Shown here one piece after another: positions 1 to 8,630 of a DNA stretch of 64,000 nt (its first letter is position 1; each line of letters begins with the position of its first letter). The stretch covers positions 62,001-126,000 of the forward strand of contig NZ_JABBDX010000002.1 in assembly GCF_012847335.1 (NCBI RefSeq). The letters run 5' to 3'. Position numbers and translations under genes: made by a program. The notes below the pieces were generated by a model. It was not told the DNA's origin, ran no database searches, and saw only the letters and a list, made by a program, of their open reading frames with translations. The DNA comes from Psychrobacter sp. MF31. GTDB taxonomy: Bacteria > Pseudomonadota > Gammaproteobacteria > Pseudomonadales > Moraxellaceae.

Positions 1-1269
1 TTTCCGGAGTTGATTAAAGCGCTAGCCATGGTCAAATTTGCGGCGGCTCGCGCCAATCATCAACATGGCTTACTGAGCAATGAAAAGGTCAATGCCATTA
101 CGGAGGCTTGTAAGGATCTTATTCGTGGCGAGCATCATGAGCAGTTTATTGTTGACTTGATTCAAGGCGGCGCTGGCACGTCAACCAACATGAATGCTAA
201 CGAAGTGATTGCAAACCTTGGCTTGGCAAAAATGGGCTTTAAGTACGGTCAATACAGTCACTTGCACCCGAATAATGACGTCAACCGCTCGCAGTCCACC
301 AATGACGTTTATCCAACGGCGGCACGATTAGCCATTATATTTGCAGCTCAGCCGCTTAAAGACGCCGTAGCTAACTTGCAACAAAGCCTTGCGGCTAAAG
401 GTCAAGAATTTAGCACCGTTCTTAAAATGGGTCGAACCCAAATGCAAGATGCGGTACCGATGACTTTAGGTCAAGAGTTTAATGCCTTTGCCAGTGACTT
501 AGGTGGTGAAACCGCTCGTATTGATCACAGCTGCCGACAGTTATGTGAAGTAAATTTAGGCGGAACGGCTATTGGTACAGGGATTAATGCGCCTAAGGGT
601 TATGCTCAATTAGCTATTAATGAACTGGCAGATATCAGTGGCTTGCGCGTGCGCCTTGCCCAAGACTTAGTAGCCGCAAGCTCTGATATGGGCGCTTTTT
701 TGACCTTTTCAGGAACGCTTAAACGCTTAGCCATTAAATTGTCTAAGCTTAGCAATGATTTGCGACTGTTGTCGAGTGGTCCACGAACGGGCTTGGGTGA
801 AATTAACCTTCCCGCCATGCAACCAGGATCATCGATTATGCCTGGTAAAGTGAACCCTGTCATTCCTGAAGCCATGAACCAAACGGCATTTCAAATCATG
901 GGCACGGACATGACCGTGACCATGGCAGCAGAAGCAGGTCAGTTGCAGCTTAACGCTATGGAGCCGTTGATTGTCTATAACCTATTAAATAACGCTCGCA
1001 TGTTAGAAAAGTCCATTCGAATGCTCGATGAGCTTTGCATTCAAGGCATTACAGCCAATGAAGCTCGCTGCGCTCAGCACGTCGACAACAGCATCGGCAT
1101 TGTGACGGCTTTAGTGCCGCATATCGGTTATGACAATGCCAGTCGTATTGCAGGTCATGCTTTGCTCAACGGCTTAGGCGTTGCTGAATTGGTGAGACAA
1201 GAAAAGCTATTAAGCGATGAAGAGCTGGCGGCAATTTTATCTCCTGATACGATGATTAATAACGTTTAA
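1..1269 (+). CDS. aspA: Aspartate ammonia-lyase, 5'-truncated by window edge
   Basis: This enzyme converts L-aspartate reversibly to fumarate and ammonia in the cytoplasm. The reading frame is open from base 1, so the gene starts outside the window; about 422 residues are present of the roughly 470 usual for the family. The fumarase/aspartase signature GSSIMPGKVNP is present near residue 277, and the NRSQSTNDVYPTA substrate-binding segment lies near residue 97. The Pro-Gly-Lys-Val-Asn-Pro form and the overall sequence favour aspartase over class II fumarase or argininosuccinate lyase. A hairpin follows the stop. It could drain aspartate made by the bhc genes 15 kb downstream, but that link is only inferred. 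Confidence 0.9.
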   Translation, partial: FPELIKALAMVKFAAARANHQHGLLSNEKVNAITEACKDLIRGEHHEQFIVDLIQGGAGTSTNMNANEVIANLGLAKMGFKYGQYSHLHPNNDVNRSQSTNDVYPTAARLAIIFAAQPLKDAVANLQQSLAAKGQEFSTVLKMGRTQMQDAVPMTLGQEFNAFASDLGGETARIDHSCRQLCEVNLGGTAIGTGINAPKGYAQLAINELADISGLRVRLAQDLVAASSDMGAFLTFSGTLKRLAIKLSKLSNDLRLLSSGPRTGLGEINLPAMQPGSSIMPGKVNPVIPEAMNQTAFQIMGTDMTVTMAAEAGQLQLNAMEPLIVYNLLNNARMLEKSIRMLDELCIQGITANEARCAQHVDNSIGIVTALVPHIGYDNASRIAGHALLNGLGVAELVRQEKLLSDEELAAILSPDTMINNV

Positions 1270-1319
1270 GTTATTGTCCTCAGTATTGAAAAATCTGCCA
1301 TTTTTATTTATTTTAGTGC

Positions 1320-1357
1320 TTAAAAGAACCGTCAGTATAATCTTACGGTCCTTTTAA
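1320..1357. terminator. Hairpin downstream of aspA, probable terminator
   Basis: The arms TTAAAAGAACCGT and ACGGTCCTTTTAA form a 13-bp stem with one mismatch around a 12-base loop. It lies 50 bases after the aspA stop in an A+T-rich spacer. The 3' arm ends in TTTTAAAT, so a U-rich tract lies inside the stem. It could end transcripts from either side. Confidence 0.5.
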
Positions 1358-2075
1358 ATATTAAATTTAGAAGTATAACAATTTTTATTAATAAAATAAA
1401 TTTATAACCGTTACTTTTGTTCTTAAGATACTATCAAAACAGTTATATCATTTCTTAGGTTTTTTAATCCTTTATCCGTTTCAACGCTTTCGTTAAAATC
1501 TTCTCTCCAAATGAATAAATTAGCCACAAGTTCTGAAATTTTTGATCATTAAAAATAGCTTAAGCTAGTAACTCTAGATATCACTGCTCTGGATATCACC
1601 GCGCTAGTTATTAATCAGATATTACTTTTGTCTATCAAATCGTTGATATCGCGATCGCCTTTTTGCGTTCACTCTAACGCCTTGTAATAGTCATTGCTCC
1701 GATTTAAAATTTGCGCGGACAGGCTATAAGTAAGTGATGCCAGCTTTGACGACCAATTTCATGGCAAGGTTAAAATCTGCGTAACTTAGAGGGTTATTCT
1801 CCTTAAATTATGCAGAGATTAAAGTTAAACAACAAGCAAAGCCACTGCTAAAGTAAAGCATCAAATTTCATCTTCTTGATAAAAAAATATCAAAAAGTGA
1901 AGACAATAAGAGTCATCTGAGCATAAAAAAGCGTGGCGGTGAAAACACCATAAGCCATAAGCAGCAATTAATATCAACAACTGCCCTACTAAAAGCGTAT
2001 CATGTGGGCATTATTTTCATAACAGATGGTAAAATAATACCCGCTTTTTTTGAACATTTTTTATTAGGAAGGGTC
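1358..2075. other. Long A+T-rich spacer without recognisable gene
   Basis: About 700 bases separate aspA from the next gene. No reading frame in it resembles a protein. It contains two adjacent near-identical 15-base units at 1572-1601 (CTCTAGATATCACTG, then CTCTGGATATCACCG) and a small inverted repeat TTGATA/TATCAA around 1875-1892. I see no tRNA-like or clearly structured RNA. Presumably it carries the promoter of the downstream transporter gene. Confidence 0.4.
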
Positions 2076-2990
2076 ATGCTTCTTCGTTTTATTGCGCGTC
2101 ATAGCACCTTAATTATGCCAGTTTGCGCAATTGTAGGCTTTGTTTTTCCAGACTTATCCAATGCCGTATTGGTGTATTTACCGCAAGTACTGTTTTTTTT
2201 GATGTTTTTTACGCTGCTCGGCATCGACCAATATGCGCTATTAAAGCGGATAGCGACCCGCTATGTTTGGGTTTTTGCTTTATTTCAAAGCGCAGGAATG
2301 AGTCTAGTTTTAACATTAATCGCTTACATGCTTGGTTTACGTGGCGATTGGCTCTTGGCGATCGCAGGTCTGGGCGCTACTGCGCCATTGTTCGGGAGCG
2401 GCGCATTGGTCAATGCGGTGGGGTTTGATGCTCAACTGGCGACAGCAAAAACTATCGCGGCTACTCTTGTTATGCCATGCACTTTATTAGGCGTCTTATG
2501 GTTTTTAGGCGATAAAAATGCGCATTTAGACACCGGTCTTTATATCAAACGCTTGTTCGTTTATATTGTTTTGCCCATGGTGCTCGCAGTGGGGGTGCGC
2601 CGGTTCGTGTCGCCTGCTATTTTATTACGTTATTATCCCAAAATTGGTCAGTTTAATATTTTGCTCCTCATGTTATTTCCACTTGGACTGATGGCAGGAT
2701 TTCGTTCTACGTTTGATCATGATCCGTGGCAAGCGTTGCTATTACTGGTGCTCAGCTCTGTATTGGCATTGGTGTTTTATTTTACTGCTTATTTCATATA
2801 TCGGCGTTTTGGCGATGAAAATGCCATTGTCGCTGCGCTAGTTTGTGGCGGTCGCAATGTATTGCTAGCTTACACCATAACGGTACCTTTTATGGGCGCG
2901 GTGTTTTTACCGTTACTGGGGGCGTTTCAATTACCGGCATTTTGCTTACCTTTATTGGGTAAATATATGGCAAAACGGTATCTTTCATAA
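2076..2990 (+). CDS. Bile acid:sodium symporter (BASS)-like membrane transporter
   Basis: A 304-residue integral membrane protein with about nine or ten hydrophobic segments spread over its whole length. The glycine-rich stretch GLGATAPLFGSGALVNAVG near residue 98 resembles the discontinuous-helix region of BASS/ACR3-type carriers, so an organic-anion or related symporter is the best guess; the substrate cannot be read from sequence. The ATG at 2076 is chosen because AGGAAGG lies just upstream; an in-frame upstream start at 2004 has no such site. The gene stands alone between a long spacer and the convergent LysR gene. Confidence 0.55.
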   Translation: MLLRFIARHSTLIMPVCAIVGFVFPDLSNAVLVYLPQVLFFLMFFTLLGIDQYALLKRIATRYVWVFALFQSAGMSLVLTLIAYMLGLRGDWLLAIAGLGATAPLFGSGALVNAVGFDAQLATAKTIAATLVMPCTLLGVLWFLGDKNAHLDTGLYIKRLFVYIVLPMVLAVGVRRFVSPAILLRYYPKIGQFNILLLMLFPLGLMAGFRSTFDHDPWQALLLLVLSSVLALVFYFTAYFIYRRFGDENAIVAALVCGGRNVLLAYTITVPFMGAVFLPLLGAFQLPAFCLPLLGKYMAKRYLS

Positions 2991-3239
2991 CTCTCAAGCT
3001 ATGGATTTTAATCAGCTTTCTAAGGCGTTTTTTTGACTGATTTTTGGAGGAATTAATGACTCTAAAATTTCTAAGCTGTTGCTATTTTTTATAAAAAATT
3101 TAGGCTAATTTGGCTATATCTTTATTTTACTTAAGTCTTATCTAAAACATTAGATTTAACAAATCAACTATAAAACTATTAAATTTGTAATTAGGTTTAT
3201 AATTTTTAAATTCTCTAAAATATTAAGCTTATAATATGC

Positions 3240-4217
3240 TTAAATAAAAATTTTCTCTATCTGAGTATTAGTTGTATGTGCCAATATTTTTTTACCTTTA
3301 GTTAAATCGTTTAAGACACTCAACCGATTTGATAGTTCAGTTTGAATAAACAAAATACAAATCTTCAGCTTAGAAGACGTTTTTAATCGAGAAGGATAAA
3401 CTGCCCAAATATCCGCATCTTGCCAATAACTGGTTAAAATATGTTCTAACTTATTCGTTCGTATTTCTTCTATAACATCCCAAACTGAGCAGAGCATAAT
3501 GCCTCTGCCATCAATTGCCAATCTTTTTATGATATCGCTATTATTAGAAGTAAATTTTGGTTCTATAGAAATCGAAATATCTTCCATAGGGCTTCTTAAT
3601 TTCCAAACATGATTTAATTGTTCTCTTTGTCTGGTTGCAAGCACCGTATGATGGTTTAAATCGTGTAAATCATCAGGCTCGCTATTTATCTCTAGATAAC
3701 TCGGAGCAGCACAAATAATTCTATAATTGGGTAAAAGTTTTTTAGCAATCATATTAGGATCGACGTCATTGCCGACGCAAATTTCTAAATCCACGCTATT
3801 GGCAATTAAATCTAACGTGCGATCAACCGTGCTAAATTGAATTTCAAGCTCAGGATATAACGTCATTAATTTTGACAAAATCGGCGTGACATGGGCGCCG
3901 CCAAAGCTAAAATTACTCACTATGCTTATCTTACCGGTTGGTGAATTTTCCGGATTGTTTAAGACATCTTCTAGTTTTTCAAACTCATTGAGAATGTGAA
4001 AAACCCGCTCAAGTACCAATTTTCCATCTTCTGTCAGGCTAATATGCCGCGTACTGCGATGAAATAATTTGCAGTCAAGGGTATTTTCTAAGATACGAAT
4101 GCGCTTACTGACATAAGCCGGAGATGCGCCAAGCTCATCGGCTGCCGCTGTAAAACTCTTCTTTTTTGCAACGGTATAAAACACATTTAAATCTGAAAGG
4201 CTAGGAAGATTATTCAC
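3240..4217 (-). CDS. carR: LysR-family regulator of carnitine catabolism
   Basis: A 325-residue LysR-type transcription factor with an N-terminal winged helix (residues 8-65, with the SFTAAADELGASPAYVSKRIRILE helix-turn-helix region) and a C-terminal effector-binding fold. It is transcribed away from the D-malate dehydrogenase gene with a 101-base shared control region, the usual layout for a LysR activator of the adjacent operon. The start is GTG at 4217, supported by AAGGAA eight bases upstream. Acinetobacter baumannii has a LysR regulator at the same place in its carnitine locus; assignment here rests on that synteny. Carnitine as inducer is inferred. Confidence 0.75.
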   Translation of the reverse strand: MNNLPSLSDLNVFYTVAKKKSFTAAADELGASPAYVSKRIRILENTLDCKLFHRSTRHISLTEDGKLVLERVFHILNEFEKLEDVLNNPENSPTGKISIVSNFSFGGAHVTPILSKLMTLYPELEIQFSTVDRTLDLIANSVDLEICVGNDVDPNMIAKKLLPNYRIICAAPSYLEINSEPDDLHDLNHHTVLATRQREQLNHVWKLRSPMEDISISIEPKFTSNNSDIIKRLAIDGRGIMLCSVWDVIEEIRTNKLEHILTSYWQDADIWAVYPSRLKTSSKLKICILFIQTELSNRLSVLNDLTKGKKILAHTTNTQIEKIFI

Positions 4218-4318
4218 GATCTGTGTTCCTTATATTAACGATTAGGTTGTTGCTCCTTTATTCTTACCTAAGCATCATAAATGTCAAGGAAGAAACCAAA
4301 AATCAGGAGCTTTACACT
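4218..4318. promoter_or_regulatory. Divergent carR/D-malate dehydrogenase control region
   Basis: This 101-base gap separates two divergent genes and must hold both promoters. An inverted repeat TTAGGT (4242-4247) and ACCTAA (4266-4271), with an 18-base spacer, is a candidate binding site for the LysR protein. The strong AGGAG ribosome site of the dehydrogenase lies at its right end. The operator assignment is inference from layout. Confidence 0.45.
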
Positions 4319-5404
4319 ATGAAGTCTTTAAAAATAGCGGCATTAGCAGGTGATGGTATCGGGCTTGAAGTCTTGCCAGAGGGCATGAAAGTCGTCAATG
4401 CCGTTGCTGAAAAATATGACATTTCAATAGATTTTGACAGTTTTGACTGGGCGAGCTGCGACTATTATCTTGAGCATGGCAAGATGCTTCCTGATGATTG
4501 GTTTGATGCCTTAAAAGACTACGATGCCCTATTTTTTGGCGCGGTTGGTTGGCCTGAAAAAGTGCCGGATCACATCTCACTTTGGGGATCGTTGTTACAA
4601 TTTCGACGTCAGTTTGATCAATACGTGAATTTACGTCCGGTGCGCTTAATGCCCGGTGTGACCTCCCCTTTAGCGAATAAAAAACCTGGCGATATAGATT
4701 TTTATGTCGTCCGTGAAAATAGTGAAGGCGAATATTCAGATATTGGCGGTAAAGCGTTTGAAGGTACAGATCGTGAGTTTGTCATTCAAGAGGCAATCTT
4801 TACCCGTCATGGCGTCGATCGCATTTTAAAGTACGCATTTGAGCTTGCAAATCATCGCGATGCTAAAAAGATCACGGCAGCTACAAAATCTAATGGTCTT
4901 GCGATAAGCATGCCCTATTGGGATGAGCGTGTGGCTAAGATGGCGGCAAACTATCCCGATATCAAGTTGGATATGCAACATGTGGATATTTTAGCTGCCC
5001 GCTTTGTGTTACAACCCGAACGCTTTGATGTGGTGGTCGCCTCCAATCTTTTTGGGGACATCTTATCTGATTTGGGACCTGCCTGCACAGGAACCATCGG
5101 TTTGGCAGCGTCAGCTAACCTAAATCCAGAACGCAAGTTCCCATCAATGTTTGAGCCGGTTCATGGTTCTGCACCTGACATTTTCGGTCAAAATATTGCA
5201 AACCCCATTGCGGCTATTTGGTCAGGCGCGATGATGCTTGATTTCTTAGGAGATGGAGATGAGGCTTTTGTTAATGCCAGTCAAGACATTATGAAAGGTA
5301 TTGAACATGTCTTAGTCAATGGTCCCAAAACGCCTGATGTAGGCGGTACGGCAAGCACAAGTGACGTTGGCGATGCCATTGCCGAGTGGATAAAAAGCAA
5401 TTAA
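4319..5404 (+). CDS. D-malate dehydrogenase (decarboxylating), tartrate dehydrogenase family
   Basis: A 361-residue beta-decarboxylating dehydrogenase of the isopropylmalate/tartrate dehydrogenase family. It oxidises and decarboxylates D-malate to pyruvate with NAD. Family marks are the GDGIGLEVLPEG opening, VRENSEGEYSDIGG near residue 135 and NLFGDILSDLGPA near residue 241. In the carnitine route this removes D-malate formed from malic semialdehyde. The start at 4319 is preferred over the longer frame at 4223 because of AATCAGGAG upstream and because homologues begin with MKxxKIAxLxGDGIG. It is the first gene of the carnitine operon. L-tartrate activity cannot be excluded. Confidence 0.8.
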   Translation: MKSLKIAALAGDGIGLEVLPEGMKVVNAVAEKYDISIDFDSFDWASCDYYLEHGKMLPDDWFDALKDYDALFFGAVGWPEKVPDHISLWGSLLQFRRQFDQYVNLRPVRLMPGVTSPLANKKPGDIDFYVVRENSEGEYSDIGGKAFEGTDREFVIQEAIFTRHGVDRILKYAFELANHRDAKKITAATKSNGLAISMPYWDERVAKMAANYPDIKLDMQHVDILAARFVLQPERFDVVVASNLFGDILSDLGPACTGTIGLAASANLNPERKFPSMFEPVHGSAPDIFGQNIANPIAAIWSGAMMLDFLGDGDEAFVNASQDIMKGIEHVLVNGPKTPDVGGTASTSDVGDAIAEWIKSN

Positions 5405-5554
5405 CCATCGTTTGATCTGATATAAGTGATTTGCTTTATTGGAGTGATAAAAGTACTAAGAAAGATGATAGATAAGTGATTTCAATGATTTTTGAAATTG
5501 GGATGTGATTTAAGTTATTGACTTAAGATCAATAATACAAAAGGACTTATTGAT

Positions 5555-7261
5555 ATGGATATCAAGCAAACAGAGTCACGAATAAAAGAGCCAAGCGCTG
5601 TAAAGCTGGATAAGTTTTTAGCAATCACAAGCTTATCTATCGTTTTTATTTCCGTATTTGCGCTTGCCGTTTATTCAAAAGCGTCCATCGACTTTACAGA
5701 AAAACTTTTGTATTGGAGTACCAAAGTTTTTGCGACCCCCGTTTTATTGTTTGGTTTTTTTGCCATTGTATTTGTGGTGGGTCTTGCTTTTAGTAAGTAC
5801 GGCAACATTAAGCTTGGCGAAGGTAAGCCTGAATATAAAACGTCATCTTGGATTTTTATGTTTTTATTGGCAGGTTTAGGATCTTCAACTTTATATTGGG
5901 GATTCTTAGACTGGGCGTATTATTATCAAACGCCTGGGCTAAATATTGCGCCAAATACCGCTAAGGCTTTAAATTACAGTGTTCCCTATACCATGTTTCA
6001 CTGGACGGTCAGTGCTTGGGCAATTTATGCTCTTGCATCAATTTCACTTTGTTATAGCTTCCATGTTCGTAAAAATAAAGGTCTAAGCCTTGCGTCCATC
6101 ATAGAATCTATCACAGGATTTAAAGCAACGGGTGTTGTAGGACGCGTTGTTGATCTACTATTTTTATTATGTATGTTTGGCGCTTTAACCATCTCATTGG
6201 TGCTTACCGCGGTTACTTTTACGAATATTTTATCAGCGCTGACCGGCATCCCGAACAACTTCATGACCAATGCGATATTTGTGCTTTGCGTGTCCGTTTT
6301 ATTTGCGCTGAGTTCCTATGTTGGTATGGATAAAGGCATGCAGCGGCTTAGTTCTATGGTTTGCTACGCTGTCATCGCTTTTGTGGCTTACGTCTTCTTT
6401 TTTGGTCCTACCGATTTCATTTTAAATAATACGGTTAATAGTGTCGGCACCATGTTTACCAACTTTGTCAGCATGAGTCTGTTCACCGACCCATTTGGCG
6501 ATGGCAAATTTACGCGAGAGTGGACCGTATTTTATTGGCTTTGGTGGACATCTTATGCACCGGGAGTTGCACTATTTGTCGCTCGAGTGTCAAAAGGCAG
6601 AACGATCAGAGAAGTACTGTTAGCGATGTTGGTAGGCGGTAGCGTGGGAATGTGGATCTTCTTTGGTGTTCTTGAAAACTACAGCATCTATCAGTTTGTT
6701 AATGGATTAATTGACGTTCCTAGCGTATTGAGTGCTCAAGGTGGTGAAGTTGCCATATCGCAATTGTTGGCACTGTTACCCGGCGGCACCATAATGATGT
6801 GGATATTCTTAGCCATCACCGTTATCTTCTTAGCCGCTCATATGGATGCCGTAGGATATGCCGTTTCAGCAACGTGTTCTAAAGGCTTAAGAGAAGGTGA
6901 AGACCCCTCACCACGAACTCGGCTATTTTGGTGTGTGATGTTGACCCTATTGCCGCTTGCTATGATTTTTTCTAAAGCGCCTTTAGATACGATGAAAACG
7001 GCAACGGTCATCACCGCGCTACCATTTATCCTAATCATCTTAACCCAGACCTTTGGGCTGATAAAATGGTTACGAGAAGACTATGCTCACCTGCCCTCTT
7101 ATCTGATTGAGCAAGGCGAAAAAGGTGAGTCTTTAAAACGGATTCAAGCTGACCAACTTGTCGCCGAGGATCAGCTTATAACAGAAGATCCGTCCCTATC
7201 AGAAAATCAAATTCATCGGAATACTCAGGAGGAAATTATAGTGTCGATACCTAAAACTTAG
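5555..7261 (+). CDS. BCCT-family carnitine/betaine transporter
   Basis: A 568-residue secondary transporter with about 12 membrane segments. The BCCT signature is clear around residues 325-348 (FYWLWWTSYAPGVALFVAR followed by SKGRT). The last 50 residues are charged and cytoplasmic. BCCT carriers import quaternary ammonium compounds such as carnitine, choline or glycine betaine; its place between D-malate dehydrogenase and cntA makes carnitine the likely substrate, as for the equivalent gene in Acinetobacter. AAGGAC precedes the ATG. The 150-base gap upstream contains two short inverted repeats and may hold an internal promoter. Confidence 0.82.
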   Translation: MDIKQTESRIKEPSAVKLDKFLAITSLSIVFISVFALAVYSKASIDFTEKLLYWSTKVFATPVLLFGFFAIVFVVGLAFSKYGNIKLGEGKPEYKTSSWIFMFLLAGLGSSTLYWGFLDWAYYYQTPGLNIAPNTAKALNYSVPYTMFHWTVSAWAIYALASISLCYSFHVRKNKGLSLASIIESITGFKATGVVGRVVDLLFLLCMFGALTISLVLTAVTFTNILSALTGIPNNFMTNAIFVLCVSVLFALSSYVGMDKGMQRLSSMVCYAVIAFVAYVFFFGPTDFILNNTVNSVGTMFTNFVSMSLFTDPFGDGKFTREWTVFYWLWWTSYAPGVALFVARVSKGRTIREVLLAMLVGGSVGMWIFFGVLENYSIYQFVNGLIDVPSVLSAQGGEVAISQLLALLPGGTIMMWIFLAITVIFLAAHMDAVGYAVSATCSKGLREGEDPSPRTRLFWCVMLTLLPLAMIFSKAPLDTMKTATVITALPFILIILTQTFGLIKWLREDYAHLPSYLIEQGEKGESLKRIQADQLVAEDQLITEDPSLSENQIHRNTQEEIIVSIPKT

Positions 7262-7304
7262 CGTTAACAACCATTGAGATTTTTACCAGTTATAAATGGC
7301 AATG

Positions 7305-7350
7305 GAAAATGAATATTAACTCATGTTTTACAGCGTTTAAATTCATTTTC
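7305..7350 (+). promoter_or_regulatory. Inverted repeat in the leader of cntA
   Basis: Perfect 10-base arms GAAAATGAAT (7305-7314) and ATTCATTTTC (7341-7350) flank a 26-base loop and end five bases before the GGGAG ribosome site of the first cntA start. It could be an operator or an mRNA stem affecting translation or 3'-end stability of the transporter message. There is no U-run, so it is not a classic terminator. Confidence 0.4.
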
Positions 7351-7414
7351 TAACAGGGAGAAAGTTATGAATGCTCATGAAAAAAGCACCGTAAATACCA
7401 ACAAGGAGTTCACT

Positions 7415-8554
7415 ATGAAAGTACCTCATCAAGCAAACGAAGATGTGATAGAAGCGTTACCTGAAGATTTCTGCAAAGACGTTGATAATGCGTATACCTT
7501 ACCTAAAGTTTTTTATACGTCCAAAACCGTCTTTGAAAAAGAAAAAGAAGAGATTTTTGCAAAGAGCTGGATTTGTGTTGGGCATGTGAGTGAAGTTGCA
7601 AAACCTAACGAGTACTTTACTAGAATGGTGGTTGGCGAAAATATCATTGTTATTCGCGGTAAAGATAGCGTATTGCGAGCGTTTTATAATGTTTGTCCCC
7701 ATCGCGGTCATGAACTGCTTACCGGATCAGGAAAATCAAAAAACGTCATTACCTGCCCTTATCATGCTTGGACGTTTAAGCTTGATGGAACGCTAGCCTT
7801 GGCTCGCAACTGCGAAAATGTTGAAAACTTTGATAAAGAAGACTTCAGCTTAGTTTCTTTAAAAGTTGAAGAGTATGCTGGTTTTATTTATATCAATATG
7901 GACCCTGAGGCGACTTGTGTCGAAGATCAGCTACCAGGGTTTGGTCAAAAACTTACTGAAACCTGCCCTGTCATCAACGATCTCAAGCTTGCGGCGCGTT
8001 TTGTCACCAACACCGCATCAAACTGGAAAGTGATTGTCGATAACTATCAAGAATGTTACCACTGTGGTCCTGCCCATCCAGGATTTTCAGATTCTGTTCA
8101 AGTTGATAAATATTGGCATACTATCCATGAAAACTGGACGCTTCAGTTTGGTTATGCGCGATCTTCTGAAAAGTCGTTCAAACTTGACCCGTCGGTTACT
8201 GACGCCTCTTTTAGCGGTTTTTGGGTCTGGCCTTGCACCATGTTCAACGTGCCACCGGGTGGCGATTTTATGACGGTCATTTATGAGTTCCCAGTTGATG
8301 AAGAAACCACCCTTCAACATTATGATATTTACTTCTTAAATGAAGAGCTCACCCAAGATCAAAAAGATTTGATTGAGTGGTACAAGCATGTCTTTCGTCC
8401 TGAAGATTTGGACTTAGTTGAAAGTGTTCAGCGCGGTCTAAAATCACGCGGTTACCGTGGTCAAGGCAGAATCATGTCCGATCGACAACGCTCAGGGCTT
8501 AGCGAGCACGGCGTAGCTTATTTCCAAAGCCTTGTTGCTCAATATCATCAATAG
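7415..8554 (+). CDS. cntA: Carnitine monooxygenase oxygenase subunit CntA
   Basis: A Rieske non-haem iron oxygenase that, with CntB, cleaves L-carnitine to trimethylamine and malic semialdehyde. With the start at 7415 it has 379 residues. The Rieske cluster ligands are C94-x-H96 and C114-x2-H117. The catalytic iron site lies in ECYHCGPAHPGF, with H216 and H221. The bridging residue is glutamate E213, the hallmark of CntA, where most Rieske oxygenases have aspartate. Near-identity to Acinetobacter CntA is recognisable throughout. There are two in-frame starts, each with a ribosome site: 7367 (GGGAG) and 7415 (AAGGAG). I prefer the latter because homologues begin close to LPEDFC. Confidence 0.93.
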   Translation: MKVPHQANEDVIEALPEDFCKDVDNAYTLPKVFYTSKTVFEKEKEEIFAKSWICVGHVSEVAKPNEYFTRMVVGENIIVIRGKDSVLRAFYNVCPHRGHELLTGSGKSKNVITCPYHAWTFKLDGTLALARNCENVENFDKEDFSLVSLKVEEYAGFIYINMDPEATCVEDQLPGFGQKLTETCPVINDLKLAARFVTNTASNWKVIVDNYQECYHCGPAHPGFSDSVQVDKYWHTIHENWTLQFGYARSSEKSFKLDPSVTDASFSGFWVWPCTMFNVPPGGDFMTVIYEFPVDEETTLQHYDIYFLNEELTQDQKDLIEWYKHVFRPEDLDLVESVQRGLKSRGYRGQGRIMSDRQRSGLSEHGVAYFQSLVAQYHQ

Positions 8555-8573
8555 CCAACAGATCATAAGATGA

Positions 8574-8603
8574 GGTAGAGCGCTTGATTTAAAAGCCTCT
8601 ACC
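8574..8603 (+). promoter_or_regulatory. Stem-loop between cntA and aldehyde dehydrogenase gene
   Basis: The arms GGTAGAG (8574-8580) and CTCTACC (8597-8603) enclose a second GCTT/AAGC pairing, giving an 11-bp interrupted stem. No T-run follows, so it is more likely an intercistronic processing or stabilising hairpin than a terminator. Confidence 0.35.
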
Positions 8604-8630
8604 GAGTCAATCACCACCTTGGGAGCAGCA

